Source: Erwinia aphidicola
GTDB lineage: Bacteria > Pseudomonadota > Gammaproteobacteria > Enterobacterales > Enterobacteriaceae
Direction: 5' to 3'
Length of the DNA stretch: 64,000 bases
Assembly: GCF_024169515.1 (NCBI RefSeq)
Contig: NZ_JAMKCQ010000001.1
Coordinates: 4,464,001 to 4,528,000, forward strand
Shown here in pieces: positions 35,833-45,320 of this stretch. A program made the translations under genes and the position numbers. How positions within the stretch are numbered: the first letter of the stretch is position 1; each line of letters starts with the position of its first letter. The notes under the pieces are model-generated. The model had not been told where the DNA came from. It made no database searches and was given only the letters and a program-made list of their open reading frames with translations.

Positions 35833-36768
35833 ATGGTAATGAGTCAGAGATATCGCGTGTTTATTGACGGTCAGGCGGGCACCACCGGATTGCAGATTCA
35901 GCAGCGCCTGGTGAACCATCCGCAGATTGACATGCTCAACATTGATGAGGCGCAGCGTAAAGATGCCCGCGCCCGCCAGGCACTGATGAAACAGGCCGAT
36001 GTCACCATCCTTTGCCTGCCCGATGCCGCCGCGCGTGAAGCGGTAGCGCTGGCAGATGACGTCGGCGCGCGCGTGCTGGATGCCAGCTCCGCGCACCGCG
36101 TGGCAGACGGTTGGGTTTACGGCCTGGCGGAACTGGCTGCCGATCAGCGTGAGAAAATTCGTGCTGCCAGCCACGTCTCAAATCCTGGCTGCTATGCCAC
36201 CGGCGCTATCGCCCTGCTGGCCCCGCTGACCCAGGCCGGTGTGCTGCAGGCCGATCGGCCGCTGGCGATCAATGCGGTTTCCGGCTACAGCGGCGGCGGC
36301 AAGCAGATGATTGAAAAGTACCAGCAGGCGGGAACCGGCTACGCGGCTTACGGGCTGGGCTTTGACCATAAGCATCTGAAAGAGATTCAGGCATGGAGCG
36401 GGCTGAACAGCCGCCCGATCTTCCAGCCTGCGGTAGGTGATTATGCCCAGGGGATGCTGGTGTTTATCCCGCTGAACGACGTTGACGGTGAACCGCTGCA
36501 GCAGGCGCTGGCGCAGTGCTATGCCGCTCAGCCATTTATCAAGGTGCATGAGCTGAACCAGCTGGATGCCGACAGTGCGCCGTATCTGCTGCCGGAAGCG
36601 CTGAACAATACCAATAATATGGAGCTGTTCGTTTTCAGCCATGCAGAGCAGCGCCAGAGCATTCTGGTGGCCCGCCTCGATAACCTCGGTAAAGGAGCCT
36701 CCGGTGCCGCGGTGCAGAACCTGAATATTATGCTGGGCCTGAACGAAGAGACCTGCGTGAATCTGTAA
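35833..36768 (+). CDS. argC: N-acetyl-gamma-glutamyl-phosphate reductase, type 2
   Basis: A 311-residue NADP-dependent reductase of arginine synthesis, type 2 (short) form. The N-terminal FIDGQAGTTGLQIQQRL binds the nucleotide, the catalytic Cys lies in SNPGCYATG, and FDHKHLKEI carries the conserved His. The usual enteric argC is the longer type 1 form in the argCBH cluster; this one stands alone, so it may be a second, acquired enzyme or may act in another pathway with a similar acyl phosphate. ATG 35833 has AAGGCG upstream; ATG 35839 is also possible. A RAYT locus follows directly. Confidence 0.85.
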   Translation: MVMSQRYRVFIDGQAGTTGLQIQQRLVNHPQIDMLNIDEAQRKDARARQALMKQADVTILCLPDAAAREAVALADDVGARVLDASSAHRVADGWVYGLAELAADQREKIRAASHVSNPGCYATGAIALLAPLTQAGVLQADRPLAINAVSGYSGGGKQMIEKYQQAGTGYAAYGLGFDHKHLKEIQAWSGLNSRPIFQPAVGDYAQGMLVFIPLNDVDGEPLQQALAQCYAAQPFIKVHELNQLDADSAPYLLPEALNNTNNMELFVFSHAEQRQSILVARLDNLGKGASGAAVQNLNIMLGLNEETCVNL

Positions 36769-36780
36769 TGGGTGGTGATT

Positions 36781-36903
36781 TTTTATTCAACCACGACGCG
36801 TACTGCATACCTGTAGGGGTTGACCTTCTTTTTCGGTCAACCCGTTTCGGCCACGACGCGTACCACATACCCGTAGGGGTTGACCCTCTTTTTCGGTCAA
36901 CCC
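36781..36903. repeat. two tandem 60-bp REP units upstream of the RAYT gene
   Basis: Two nearly identical 60-bp units in direct tandem. Each holds GGGTTGACC-9 nt-GGTCAACCC (arms at 36817-36825/36835-36843 and 36877-36885/36895-36903) preceded by CCACGACGCGTAC. They are the same family as the array after the RAYT gene. Confidence 0.85.
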
Positions 36904-37047
36904 GTTTTTGTCCGACCCAAAAAGCGATCGTCCACGACGAAAACCTGTCAACGCGTGACGTTTCGCGTAATGCCTCTGAAAACAACCGCACAACGCTTTA
37001 CCCCAACGACCTGCCGCGTCTACTGTGCCGTTTGAGGAGGATTAATC

Positions 37048-37521
37048 ATGCTAAAACGGAAATCGATGCGTCTGCCCCACTATCCCTATCACCACCCCGG
37101 CGCCTATTTCGTCACTCTGGTGACCCACTGCAGGCAGCATCTCTTCGGTGAAATGCAGAATGAGAACTTGCTGGCGAATCACCTGTCTGACGCCGTTAAC
37201 CGCCACTGGCAGGCATTGGCGCCGCGCTTTCCCGGCATTCAGCTGGATGAATTCATCATCATGCCCAACCACCTGCATGGCATTATCTGGCTGACTCAGA
37301 GTCAATCCTGTTCGCTGAGCACCCTGATGGCGCTTTTTAAAGGCAGCGTCAGTAAAGAAGCCAACCGCCTGCATCCCATCTGGCAACGGGGGTTTTACGA
37401 CCGGGTTATTCGTAATCAAGATGAGTTAGATAACATCCGCACCTATATCAGAAATAATCCCCGGCAGTGGCATCTTGACCGTCTCAACCACGACGAATAT
37501 CGCCTACCCCGTAGGGGTTGA
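37048..37521 (+). CDS. REP-associated tyrosine transposase (RAYT, TnpA_REP)
   Basis: A 157-residue Y1 single-strand transposase/endonuclease. The HUH-type metal motif is in MPNHLHGIIW (HLH), and the catalytic Tyr is in DNIRTYIRNNP near residue 134; the N-terminal HHPGAYFVTLVTH and WQRGFYDRVI are family marks. RAYTs cut and join REP palindromes as single strands and are thought to be domesticated IS200-like enzymes that spread REP elements. The ATG has GAGGA upstream. Its stop codon lies inside the first downstream REP unit, so gene and repeat are physically fused, as expected for a RAYT flanked by its own substrates. Confidence 0.92.
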   Translation: MLKRKSMRLPHYPYHHPGAYFVTLVTHCRQHLFGEMQNENLLANHLSDAVNRHWQALAPRFPGIQLDEFIIMPNHLHGIIWLTQSQSCSLSTLMALFKGSVSKEANRLHPIWQRGFYDRVIRNQDELDNIRTYIRNNPRQWHLDRLNHDEYRLPRRG

Positions 37522-38222
37522 CCCTCTTTTTCGGTCAGCCCGTCTCTGCACCCGCCGCCGCTGGCCGACCAGAAAAGCGGTCGGCCACTACGCATACCGC
37601 ATACCCCGTAGGAAAGCGGTCGGCCACGACGCGTACCGCATACCCGTAGGGGTTGACCATCCTTTTCGGTCAACCCGTTTCTGACCAAGCCACCGCTGGC
37701 CGACCAGAAAAGCGGTCGGCCACTACAGGTACCGTATACCCGCAGGGGTTGACCCGCTTTTTCGGGCAACCCGTTTCGGCCACGACGCGTACCGCATACC
37801 CGTAGGGGTTGACCATCCTTTTCGGTCAACCCGTTTCTGCCCCAGCCACCGCTGGCCGACCAGAAACGCGGTCGGCCACTACGCGTGCCGCATTCCCCGT
37901 AGGGGTTGACCCTCTTTTCGGTCAACCCGTTTCTGACACAGACACCGCTGGCCGACCAGAAAAGCGGTCGGCCAATACGCGTACCCGTAGGGGTTGACCC
38001 GCTTTTCCGGTCAACCCGTTTCTCACCCAGCCGCCGCTGGCCGACCAGAAAAGCGGTCGGCCACTACAGGTACCGCATACCCGTAGGGGTTGACCCGCTT
38101 TTTCGGTCAACCCGTTTCGGCCACGACGCGTACCGCATATCCGTAGGGGTTGACCCGCTTTTTCGCTCAGCCCGTCTCTGCACCAGCCGCCGCTGGCCGA
38201 CCAGAAAAGCGGTCGGCCACTG
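37505..38222. repeat. REP/BIME array of two alternating palindrome families
   Basis: About 720 bp of repeats between the RAYT and the MFS gene. Family A, core GGGTTGACC/GGTCAACCC, occurs eight times (near 37512, 37648, 37745, 37805, 37902, 37989, 38086, 38146). Family B, core TGGCCGACC/GGTCGGCCA with an AGAAAAGC loop, occurs six times in full (near 37562, 37700, 37854, 37950, 38039, 38194) plus one truncated copy at about 37610. A and B mostly alternate, joined by CCACTACGCGTACCGCATACC-type linkers. Small imperfections (GGTCAGCCC, GGGCAACCC) mark older copies. Confidence 0.9.
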
Positions 38223-38225
38223 CCG

Positions 38226-39548
38226 TTATAACGGTTTATGCGCGGTCTCTTTGGCTAACCATACTGATACCCCGGTTATCAGCAGCGCTGCGCAGACGTA
38301 CAGCGACACCGCCAGCGTGCTGCCCATCTCTTTATACAGCGAAGTGATGATCAGCGGCGCAAAGCCTCCGCCGACAATGCCCGCCAGCGTATAGGCCAGT
38401 GATGAACCGGCGTAGCGTACCCGCGTCGGGAACTGCTCGGTGACAAATGCCGCCTGCGGGCCATACATCATGGCGTGGATCAGCAGGCCGCCAATCACCG
38501 CGAGGCAAATTAACAGCGGTTGGCTGCTGTCGAGCAGGGTAAAGAAGACAAAGGCCCAGACCATCGCCAGCAGCGCACCCATCAGATACACCGGGCGGCG
38601 GCCAAGGCGATCGGAAAGCGCGCCAAACAGCGGTACGGTCACTGCATTGCCCAACGCACCGAGCATGGTCGCCATTAGCGCCAGCGGACGCGGCAGGTTA
38701 AGCACCGTCGTGACATAGGTCAGCGTGAACACCACCACCAGCGCATACAGCACGTCAGAGCCAATGCGCGAGCCACCGGCGATCAGCAGCGCGCGCGGAT
38801 GCTGGGTAAATACCTCTTTCAGCGGAGTCTGGGTAGTGTTATGCGCTTTCTCCAGCTGTAAAAACGCCGGAGTTTCACCCACGCTGCGGCGCACCCACAG
38901 GCCAAACAGCACCAGCAGCAGGCTCAGCAGGAACGGAATACGCCAGCCCCACTCCTGAAATGCCTCGGCGGGCAGCAGCAGGGTCACCAGAGTGATAAAG
39001 CCAGTGCCAATCAGCGTGCCGCAAGAGGGACCAACCTGTGCAAACGAGGCGTTGCGCCCGCGCTGGTGCGGCTGACCGTGCTCCATCGACAGCAGTACCG
39101 CCCCGGCCCACTCACCGCCGAGCGCAATGCCCTGAATAAAGCGCAGCGCCACCAGCAGCACCGGGCTCCAGATCCCCCAGCTGGCATAGCCGGGCAGCAG
39201 CCCCATCATCGCCGTGGTGACGCCCATGATCACCAGCGTGGTGACCAGCACAAAGCGCCGGCCAAGCACGTCACCCAGATGCCCGAAGACCATGCCGCCA
39301 ATCGGGCGCGAAACGTAGCCTACCGCATAGGTTGAAAACGCCAGAATGGTGCCGACCAGCGGGTCGAACGACGGGAAGAACACATGGTTGAATATCAGCG
39401 CCGCCATAATGTTGTAGACCGTGAAGTCATACCACTCCAGCGCGGTGCCGACTGAACTGGCCGCCGCGAGACGGGCGGTGTGCGGGGTGTTCTTGCCAGC
39501 GGCCTGTTCACGCTGATGCAGGGTTACTTCAGTTTCCGAAATGGTCAT
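38226..39548 (-). CDS. MFS metabolite:H+ symporter (MHS family, ShiA/ProP-like)
   Basis: A 440-residue inner-membrane protein with 12 helices. The MHS marks are visible: ALEWYDFTVYN at the first helix, RPIGGMVFGHLGDVLGRR, RFIQGIALGGEWAGAVLLSMEH and DRLGRRPVYLMGA. Relatives import organic acids or betaines (ShiA shikimate, KgtP 2-oxoglutarate, ProP proline). It is 33 bp downstream of the DUF2848 gene on the same strand and probably imports that enzyme's substrate. Its 3' end abuts the REP array. Confidence 0.88.
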   Translation of the reverse strand: MTISETEVTLHQREQAAGKNTPHTARLAAASSVGTALEWYDFTVYNIMAALIFNHVFFPSFDPLVGTILAFSTYAVGYVSRPIGGMVFGHLGDVLGRRFVLVTTLVIMGVTTAMMGLLPGYASWGIWSPVLLVALRFIQGIALGGEWAGAVLLSMEHGQPHQRGRNASFAQVGPSCGTLIGTGFITLVTLLLPAEAFQEWGWRIPFLLSLLLVLFGLWVRRSVGETPAFLQLEKAHNTTQTPLKEVFTQHPRALLIAGGSRIGSDVLYALVVVFTLTYVTTVLNLPRPLALMATMLGALGNAVTVPLFGALSDRLGRRPVYLMGALLAMVWAFVFFTLLDSSQPLLICLAVIGGLLIHAMMYGPQAAFVTEQFPTRVRYAGSSLAYTLAGIVGGGFAPLIITSLYKEMGSTLAVSLYVCAALLITGVSVWLAKETAHKPL

Positions 39549-39581
39549 GGTCAGTCTCCGGGTTCAGTCAGATACGGCCGC

Positions 39582-40256
39582 TTATGCCACCACCGGCAGA
39601 GCGTGCGTGTGGTATTGGTGAGTAATCGTGCGCCCACCCTCTTCATCAACCAGCGCCATGCGGAACTCTGCCGCCGGGCGAATACCGCCAATGGCCGCCA
39701 GCGTCCCGCAGGTCATCGCCATGCCGTCGCGAAATGCCGTGCCGTAGCGGTCCATCAGATCCTGCGGCGTGCGCATGGCGGCCAGCGTGCCCTGCTGGTA
39801 AAGCTGCCACTCCCCCTGCTCTTTGATCCAGGAGCGCAGGATCAGGGAATCCCAGCGGGCAATCACGCTGTCGAGTGGCCAGGCCGTGTGCGCCACCGGT
39901 TTGATACACAGCTGCTTTGACATCGCCACGCTGACCGCCTCGAACTCACGGTCAGTATGGTCAGAGGCCAGCGACAGCCACAGCTTGCCCTGATGGGCAA
40001 AGATCAGCGGTTCGGCCTCCCCTGACGTCGCCTCGCCCACCACTTCCAGCTGGGCATGCTGGCTAAGCTGGTTCGCCGTAACGCGGTAAAACAGCGGCAC
40101 TGCACCAGGACGGGGCACACCCAGCGCCTCGAGCTCATGGATATGGTGCAGTACAGCGGCTTCATCCCTGCCGGTCCACCCTGCTATAATTAGATGATTT
40201 ACAACAACATTAATTTCATTTTCTGTTTCTGATGCGCGATTAAAGGTGAGATTCAT
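39582..40256 (-). CDS. DUF2848 family protein (likely small-molecule hydrolase-like)
   Basis: A 224-residue cytoplasmic protein of the DUF2848 type, distantly like fumarylacetoacetate-hydrolase folds: early HLIIAGWTGRDEAAVLHHIHELEALGVPRP and the late AMTCGTLAAIGGIRPA are the best-conserved parts. No verified activity is known to me. It forms a unit with the MHS symporter, and a GntR regulator is divergent, the usual layout of a small catabolic or uptake cassette. ATG 40256 is chosen (GGAG upstream); the longer frame would run across the operator region. Confidence 0.65.
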   Translation of the reverse strand: MNLTFNRASETENEINVVVNHLIIAGWTGRDEAAVLHHIHELEALGVPRPGAVPLFYRVTANQLSQHAQLEVVGEATSGEAEPLIFAHQGKLWLSLASDHTDREFEAVSVAMSKQLCIKPVAHTAWPLDSVIARWDSLILRSWIKEQGEWQLYQQGTLAAMRTPQDLMDRYGTAFRDGMAMTCGTLAAIGGIRPAAEFRMALVDEEGGRTITHQYHTHALPVVA

Positions 40257-40283
40257 GGTTCGCTGGCTCCAGTTGAAATTACT

Positions 40284-40295
40284 GTGAAATTTCAC
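40284..40295. promoter_or_regulatory. 12-bp perfect palindrome, candidate GntR operator
   Basis: GTGAAATTTCAC lies between the divergent DUF2848 and GntR genes. A partial copy (TTGAAATTACTGTG) precedes it. Its place and symmetry suit the adjacent regulator. Confidence 0.5.
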
Positions 40296-40373
40296 TCTAC
40301 TTTAAACAAAGCGATTTTCGTGCCATGTTTTTGTGTAGAATGCAAAGCAGGTCAACATTTGTTGGAGAAAAGC

Positions 40374-41048
40374 GTGTCGGCTGAAGAACTCTATCCCCTG
40401 AATTCCCTCCCCAAAGCCCGCGTCCTGTCGCTGAATGAGCTGGCCTATCTGCGTTTCAAGCAGGCGCTCATCACCCTGCGCTACCGCCCAGGCGAATACC
40501 TCAACACCGCGCAGGTCATGGCCGATCTGGAGATGGGGCGCACCCCGGTGAACCAGGCGGTGCACCGTCTGGCAGCAGAGGGGCTGCTGCAGGTCATCCC
40601 GCGTAAGGGGGTGATGGTGGCGCCGCTGTCGATTGACGATGCGCAGGAGCTGATCGAAGTGCGTCTGGCGAATGAAGGTTTATGCGTGCGCCTTGCCGCT
40701 CAGCATATAACGGAAGCCGCGCTCAGCACGCTGCGTAACCTGAATCAGCAGATCGCCGCCGCCTGCGACACGCGTGACCGCGCGGCAATGATGATGCTCG
40801 ATCAGCAGTTTCACCAGACGCTGGCCGCGATTGCCGCGAATGGCCGTCTGGCGGATATCCTCAGCGTAATCCACGCGCAGGCGCAGCGCTTCTGGGCCAC
40901 CACCCTGTCGCGGGAGAGCCATATGTACGAAGTGGTGGCGGAGCATGAAGCGATTATCAACGCATTAGCCGCCCGCGACAGTGAAGCGGCTATCGCGGCG
41001 ACGCGCGCGCATATTCTCTCTTTCCAACGCGCGCTGCTCGGCCAGTAG
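40374..41048 (+). CDS. GntR-family transcriptional regulator (FadR/VanR-type FCD)
   Basis: A 224-residue repressor-type protein: winged helix (about 20-80, with MGRTPVNQAVHRLAAEGLLQVIPRKGVMV, the classic GntR wing) and a helical FCD effector domain with metal-binding-type residues (QQFHQTLAAIAAN, EHEAIINALAARD). The start is GTG 40374 with GGAG eight bases upstream; longer frames lack a ribosome site. It is divergent from DUF2848-MHS and probably controls them from the GTGAAATTTCAC palindrome. Effector unknown. Confidence 0.88.
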   Translation: MSAEELYPLNSLPKARVLSLNELAYLRFKQALITLRYRPGEYLNTAQVMADLEMGRTPVNQAVHRLAAEGLLQVIPRKGVMVAPLSIDDAQELIEVRLANEGLCVRLAAQHITEAALSTLRNLNQQIAAACDTRDRAAMMMLDQQFHQTLAAIAANGRLADILSVIHAQAQRFWATTLSRESHMYEVVAEHEAIINALAARDSEAAIAATRAHILSFQRALLGQ

Positions 41049-41210
41049 ACGCTTTATCCGCCGCCTCACCACGGGCGGCGCTAGCCAAAAATCCCTTCTG
41101 ACTCACATTTTGCCGCATCAATTCCTGAATATTTGCCAATTGTCGTCTAAAGTTTTTCGTATGCTCAATAACTTACAGATCGCCTACGATCTGGACATGG
41201 AGAATTGCTG

Positions 41211-42893
41211 ATGAGAAGAGCCGAAAAACGTCAACGGAATATGCCCCTGTTCACCCCACTACTGCTGGCCGGTGCCCTTGCCGTCAGCTTCTCGCTTCAG
41301 GCAGAAGATAATCAGCGAATGTTAAACAGCACGCCGCAGCCGCCGGATGTGCGCCTTGGGCCGCTGTTCCACGCGGTGCAGGCCGCCAAGCTCTACCCCG
41401 ACCAGAAAACCTTCGCCGATGCGGTACCAAAAAACGATCCCACATCGATCCTCAGCGACTGGCAGATGCAGAAAAGCCAGCGCAACTTCGACCTCAAGCG
41501 CTTTGTCGCCACCAACTTTACCCTGCCGGCGGAAGGAGATAAGTACGTGCCGCCAGCCGGCCAGAGCCTGCGTGAGCATATCAACGGCCTGTGGCCGGTG
41601 CTGACGCGCTCCACCACCCAGGCAAGCCAGTGGGACTCCCTGCTGCCGCTGCCGAAGCCTTACGTGGTGCCGGGCGGGCGCTTCCGCGAAGTTTATTACT
41701 GGGACAGCTACTTCACCATGCTGGGGCTGGCGGAGAGCGGCCACTGGGATCGCGTGCAGGACATGGTCGATAACTTCGCCACCGAGCTGGACAAATATGG
41801 TCACATCCCGAACGGTAACCGCAGCTACTACCTCAGCCGCTCGCAGCCGCCGTTCTTTAGCATGATGGTCGACCTGCTGGCGAAACACGACGGCGACGCG
41901 GTCTACAGCAAATACCTGCCGCAGCTGCAAAAAGAGTACAACTACTGGATGGCGGACGCCGACAGCGACGCGCTGAAAGCGGGCCACGCCAGCAAGCGCG
42001 TGGTGAAGCTGAAAGATGGCACCCTGCTCAATCGCTACTGGGATGCACGCGACGTGCCGCGAACCGAATCTTATATGGATGATATCGCCACCGCGCAGAA
42101 GGCCAGCGGCCGCGACGAGCCGGAGCTGTACCGCGATCTGCGCGCCGGAGCCGCTTCCGGCTGGGACTTCAGCTCGCGCTGGTTTGATAAGCCCGGCGAT
42201 CTGTCGACCATCCACACCACGCAGATTGTACCGGTGGATCTGAACGCCCTGATGTTCCACCTTGAGCAGACGCTGGCAAAAGCCAGTAAAGTCGCCAAAC
42301 AGGATGAGGCCAGCCAGCGCTTCGCCGCGTTGGCGCAAAAGCGTCAGCAGGCAATCAACCAGTATCTGTGGGATGACAAGCAGGGCTGGTACGCCGACTA
42401 CAACTGGAAGAAAAACAGCGTGCGCCCGCAGCTGACCGCTGCCGCCCTGTTCCCGCTCTATCTGCAGGCGGCCACCGATGAGCACGCCAGCCGTACCGCC
42501 GCGGCGGTGAAGGCGCAACTGCTAAAAGAGGGCGGGCTGGTGACCACCACCGTTAATAATGGCCAGCAGTGGGACGCGCCGAACGGCTGGGCGCCGCTGC
42601 AGTGGGCAGCCGTCGAAGGGCTGAATCACTACGGCCAGCAGGATCTGGCAAAAGAGATCGGCATGCGCTTCCTGCAAAACGTGCAGACCACCTACGACAA
42701 GGAACACAAGCTGGTGGAGAAATACGTGGTGGAAGGGAAAGGGCTGGGCGGCGGCGGCGGCGGTGAATACCCGCTGCAGGACGGCTTCGGCTGGACCAAC
42801 GGCGTCACGCTTAAGCTGATGGATCTCTACTGCCCGCAAGGGGTGACCTGTAATAACGTTGGCGATATCAGCGCAGCGAAACCCGCCAACTAA
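41211..42893 (+). CDS. treA: periplasmic alpha,alpha-trehalase
   Basis: A 560-residue GH37 trehalase with a signal peptide (about 1-27, ending SFSLQAED). Both trehalase signatures are present, [16 protein letters not shown] and [10 protein letters not shown], and the Asp acid is in SGWDFSSRW; the Gly-run before [13 protein letters not shown] is typical of TreA. It splits trehalose into two glucose in the periplasm, used in osmotic recovery or trehalose growth. ATG 41211 has GGAG eight bases upstream. It stands alone, with no treB/treR genes nearby. Confidence 0.94.
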   Translation: MRRAEKRQRNMPLFTPLLLAGALAVSFSLQAEDNQRMLNSTPQPPDVRLGPLFHAVQAAKLYPDQKTFADAVPKNDPTSILSDWQMQKSQRNFDLKRFVATNFTLPAEGDKYVPPAGQSLREHINGLWPVLTRSTTQASQWDSLLPLPKPYVVPGGRFREVYYWDSYFTMLGLAESGHWDRVQDMVDNFATELDKYGHIPNGNRSYYLSRSQPPFFSMMVDLLAKHDGDAVYSKYLPQLQKEYNYWMADADSDALKAGHASKRVVKLKDGTLLNRYWDARDVPRTESYMDDIATAQKASGRDEPELYRDLRAGAASGWDFSSRWFDKPGDLSTIHTTQIVPVDLNALMFHLEQTLAKASKVAKQDEASQRFAALAQKRQQAINQYLWDDKQGWYADYNWKKNSVRPQLTAAALFPLYLQAATDEHASRTAAAVKAQLLKEGGLVTTTVNNGQQWDAPNGWAPLQWAAVEGLNHYGQQDLAKEIGMRFLQNVQTTYDKEHKLVEKYVVEGKGLGGGGGGEYPLQDGFGWTNGVTLKLMDLYCPQGVTCNNVGDISAAKPAN

Positions 42894-43026
42894 TCTGACG
42901 CGCTATTCACCAGGGCGATCGACCGATCGCCCTGACTTAATCCTCACCCGATCTCTTCCCTTCAGACTGATATTGCCCCTTTACCTACAAAATTTAGGGT
43001 TGAAATTTCTTTACTAAAAACTAACA

Positions 43027-43044
43027 ATTCTCATTGTCATTCTC
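43027..43044 (-). promoter_or_regulatory. Fur-box-like triple hexamer
   Basis: Three contiguous ATTCTC/ATTGTC/ATTCTC units (GAGAAT-GACAAT-GAGAAT on the other strand) match the Fur hexamer array GATAAT. They lie 96 bp before the TonB-receptor start codon, so iron repression is likely. Confidence 0.75.
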
Positions 43045-43139
43045 ATATCGTTTTGTGTTTAGCCGAGAGTGGCGCTTTTCGCTGGCCCCATTACTCTTCC
43101 CGGGGCGCCGCCTGTACCTCACAATGGACTATTAAAACA

Positions 43140-45263
43140 ATGACTTACAACCTGAAGCGTTCCGTCTTGTTGTGCGCTATCGCCATGACCGCTCCCGGTA
43201 TTACCCTGGCCGCCAATGAAACTCTGGTGGTCACTGCCGCTCCGCCGCAAACCGCCGATAGCCCGACGCAGGGCTACACCGCGACCACCTCTACCGGGGC
43301 GACCAAAACCGATGAACCCTTGATCACCACCGGGCAGTCAATCTCGGTGGTGACGCGCCAGCAGTTTGTTGACCAGGGGGCTAACACGGTCAGCCAGGCG
43401 CTGAACTATACCCCGGGGGTATTCTCCAACTTCGGCGGTGGCGCCACGCGTTTTGATACCATCGCCCTGCGCGGCTTCCACGGCGGCGACGTCGATAACC
43501 TGTTCCTTGACGGCATGCGTCTGATGAGCGACGGCGGCAGCCATAACATCATGCAGATCGACCCGTGGTTCATTGAGCGGCTGGATATCATTAAAGGCCC
43601 GTCATCCTCCCTCTACGGCCAGACGGTGCCGGGCGGGCTGGTGAATATCACCATGAAGCGCCCGCAGTTTGCCCCCGAGGGCCACTTCCGCTTGACGGGT
43701 GGATCGCAGAACACCAGGGGTGCGGCATTTGACTACACCAATGCGATTAACGACCAGTGGGCATTTCGCCTGACGGGGATGACGCAGACCAGCGATACCC
43801 AGTACGACAACTCGCGCGAAGAGCGTTACGCTATCGCCCCTGCTCTGCTGTGGCAGCCGAGCGAAGATACCTCGCTGCTGCTGCGCGCCTATCTGCAAAA
43901 AGATCCGGCCGGCGGCTACCACGGCTCCACGCCGCTCTCCGGCACGCTGACCCAGCACAATGGCCAGTGGCTGAAGGATGGCTTCAACGAAGGTGAAAGC
44001 TCCGTCCAGCAGTACAAGCGCCGCGAGCAGATCTACAGCTACGAATTCTCACACCGCTTTAATGAAATCTGGTCGGTGCGCTCCAACGCCAGCTATACCC
44101 ACAGCAGCGTGGCGCTGGATCAGGTGTATCAGACCGGCTGGATCGGCAACAGTAACCAACTGGCGCGCGGCTACAGCGGCTCCCGCGGCTCGCTTGACGG
44201 CTGGTCGACCGATAACCAGCTGGAAGCGGATTTCGCTACCGGCGAGCTGCAGCACAAAGTGGTGGTGGGTGCGGAGTATCATCGCTTTACCAATGACGTC
44301 TGGACTGGCGCCGGGACTGCCAGCCCGCTCGATCCGTTCACCGGTGCCACCGCATCGCACGGCGTGGCGGTAACTTATCAGGATAACACCACGCGCCATT
44401 ACTATCAGAGCGGGCTGTACCTGCAGGATGAGATGCAGTGGGATAAGTGGCACGCCAACGTCTCCGGCCGCTACGACCGCATTGTTTCGCAGCAGGACAA
44501 CCACAGCACCGACATCAGCAAACGCCGCCAGGACGATCACATCAGCGGGCGCGCTTCCCTGCTGTATGCCTTTGACAGCGGGATCTCCCCTTACGTCAGT
44601 TACGCGCAGGCCATCACGCCTGCCAGCCTGAATGACAAGGACGGCAATGCGCTGAAGCCGTCGACTTCTGAGCAGTATGAAGCCGGGGTGAAATTCCAGC
44701 CGCCGGGCACCAACGACATGTATACCGCCGCGCTGTATGACCTGACGCAGAAAGATGTCGCCACGCGTGATGCCAATGACATTGGCAGCGCCAGCTATGT
44801 GCCGGCCGGTAAAGTGCATTCGCAGGGGATTGAGCTGGAAGCGCGTAATCAGCTGACGCCGCGCCTCAGCACCATCGCCGGATACACCCTGAACCGCCTG
44901 CGCTATAAAGAGTCGCTGGACGGCAATTCGGGCCACACCCCGCTGCTGACGCCAAACCAGATGGCTTCCGCCTGGGCGCATTACCAGTTTGATTACGGCA
45001 TCAGTGCCGGGGCCGGGGTGCGTTACATCGGTAAGCAGTGGGCCAACGACGAGAACACCGCGCGCGTGCCGTCGGTGACGCTGGTCGATGCATCGGTGCG
45101 TGCCGATCTTGGCGGCTGGAACAGCCAGTTGAAGGGTGCGTATGTGCAGGTTAACGCCAACAACCTGTTTAACCGCGATTACATCGCCGCCTGCTACAGC
45201 ACCACCAACTGTTACCTCGGTGCCGAGCGCAGCGTGATCGCTACCGTCGGTTACGATTTCTAA
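43140..45263 (+). CDS. TonB-dependent ferrisiderophore receptor (hydroxamate type, FoxA/FhuA-like)
   Basis: A 707-residue outer-membrane receptor: signal peptide (about 1-24, ending ITLAAN), TonB box ETLVVTA, plug domain (about 50-180, with SISVVTRQQFVDQGANTVSQAL and ERLDIIKGPSSSLYGQTVPGGLVN), then a 22-strand barrel ending in VGYDF. The sequence style resembles FhuA, FcuA and FoxA, which take ferrichrome or ferrioxamines; the ligand cannot be fixed by eye. ATG 43140 gives the signal peptide; the longer frame covers the promoter. A Fur site lies upstream and a terminator follows. Confidence 0.88.
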   Translation: MTYNLKRSVLLCAIAMTAPGITLAANETLVVTAAPPQTADSPTQGYTATTSTGATKTDEPLITTGQSISVVTRQQFVDQGANTVSQALNYTPGVFSNFGGGATRFDTIALRGFHGGDVDNLFLDGMRLMSDGGSHNIMQIDPWFIERLDIIKGPSSSLYGQTVPGGLVNITMKRPQFAPEGHFRLTGGSQNTRGAAFDYTNAINDQWAFRLTGMTQTSDTQYDNSREERYAIAPALLWQPSEDTSLLLRAYLQKDPAGGYHGSTPLSGTLTQHNGQWLKDGFNEGESSVQQYKRREQIYSYEFSHRFNEIWSVRSNASYTHSSVALDQVYQTGWIGNSNQLARGYSGSRGSLDGWSTDNQLEADFATGELQHKVVVGAEYHRFTNDVWTGAGTASPLDPFTGATASHGVAVTYQDNTTRHYYQSGLYLQDEMQWDKWHANVSGRYDRIVSQQDNHSTDISKRRQDDHISGRASLLYAFDSGISPYVSYAQAITPASLNDKDGNALKPSTSEQYEAGVKFQPPGTNDMYTAALYDLTQKDVATRDANDIGSASYVPAGKVHSQGIELEARNQLTPRLSTIAGYTLNRLRYKESLDGNSGHTPLLTPNQMASAWAHYQFDYGISAGAGVRYIGKQWANDENTARVPSVTLVDASVRADLGGWNSQLKGAYVQVNANNLFNRDYIAACYSTTNCYLGAERSVIATVGYDF

Positions 45264-45275
45264 ACCGCAGGCAGC

Positions 45276-45305
45276 AAAAAGGGAGGCATCAGCCTCCCTT
45301 TTTTT
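45276..45305 (+). terminator. terminator of the TonB receptor gene (possibly bidirectional)
   Basis: Stem GGGAGGC / GCCTCCC with ATCA loop, A5 before and T7 after, 13 bp after the stop. The A run on the other side means it may also stop the convergent YeaQ-like gene. Confidence 0.9.
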
Positions 45306-45320
45306 AATTCATGCTGCCGG

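Noticed and set aside
37475..38394. Open frames through the REP array
   Set aside because: They translate the palindromic repeats and do not end at functional borders.
41322..42518. 398-codon open frame antisense to treA
   Set aside because: A GC-rich codon-bias shadow of a solid trehalase gene; no ribosome site or recognisable domain.
44049..44981. 310-codon frame antisense to the TonB receptor
   Set aside because: Shadow of a well-supported receptor gene.
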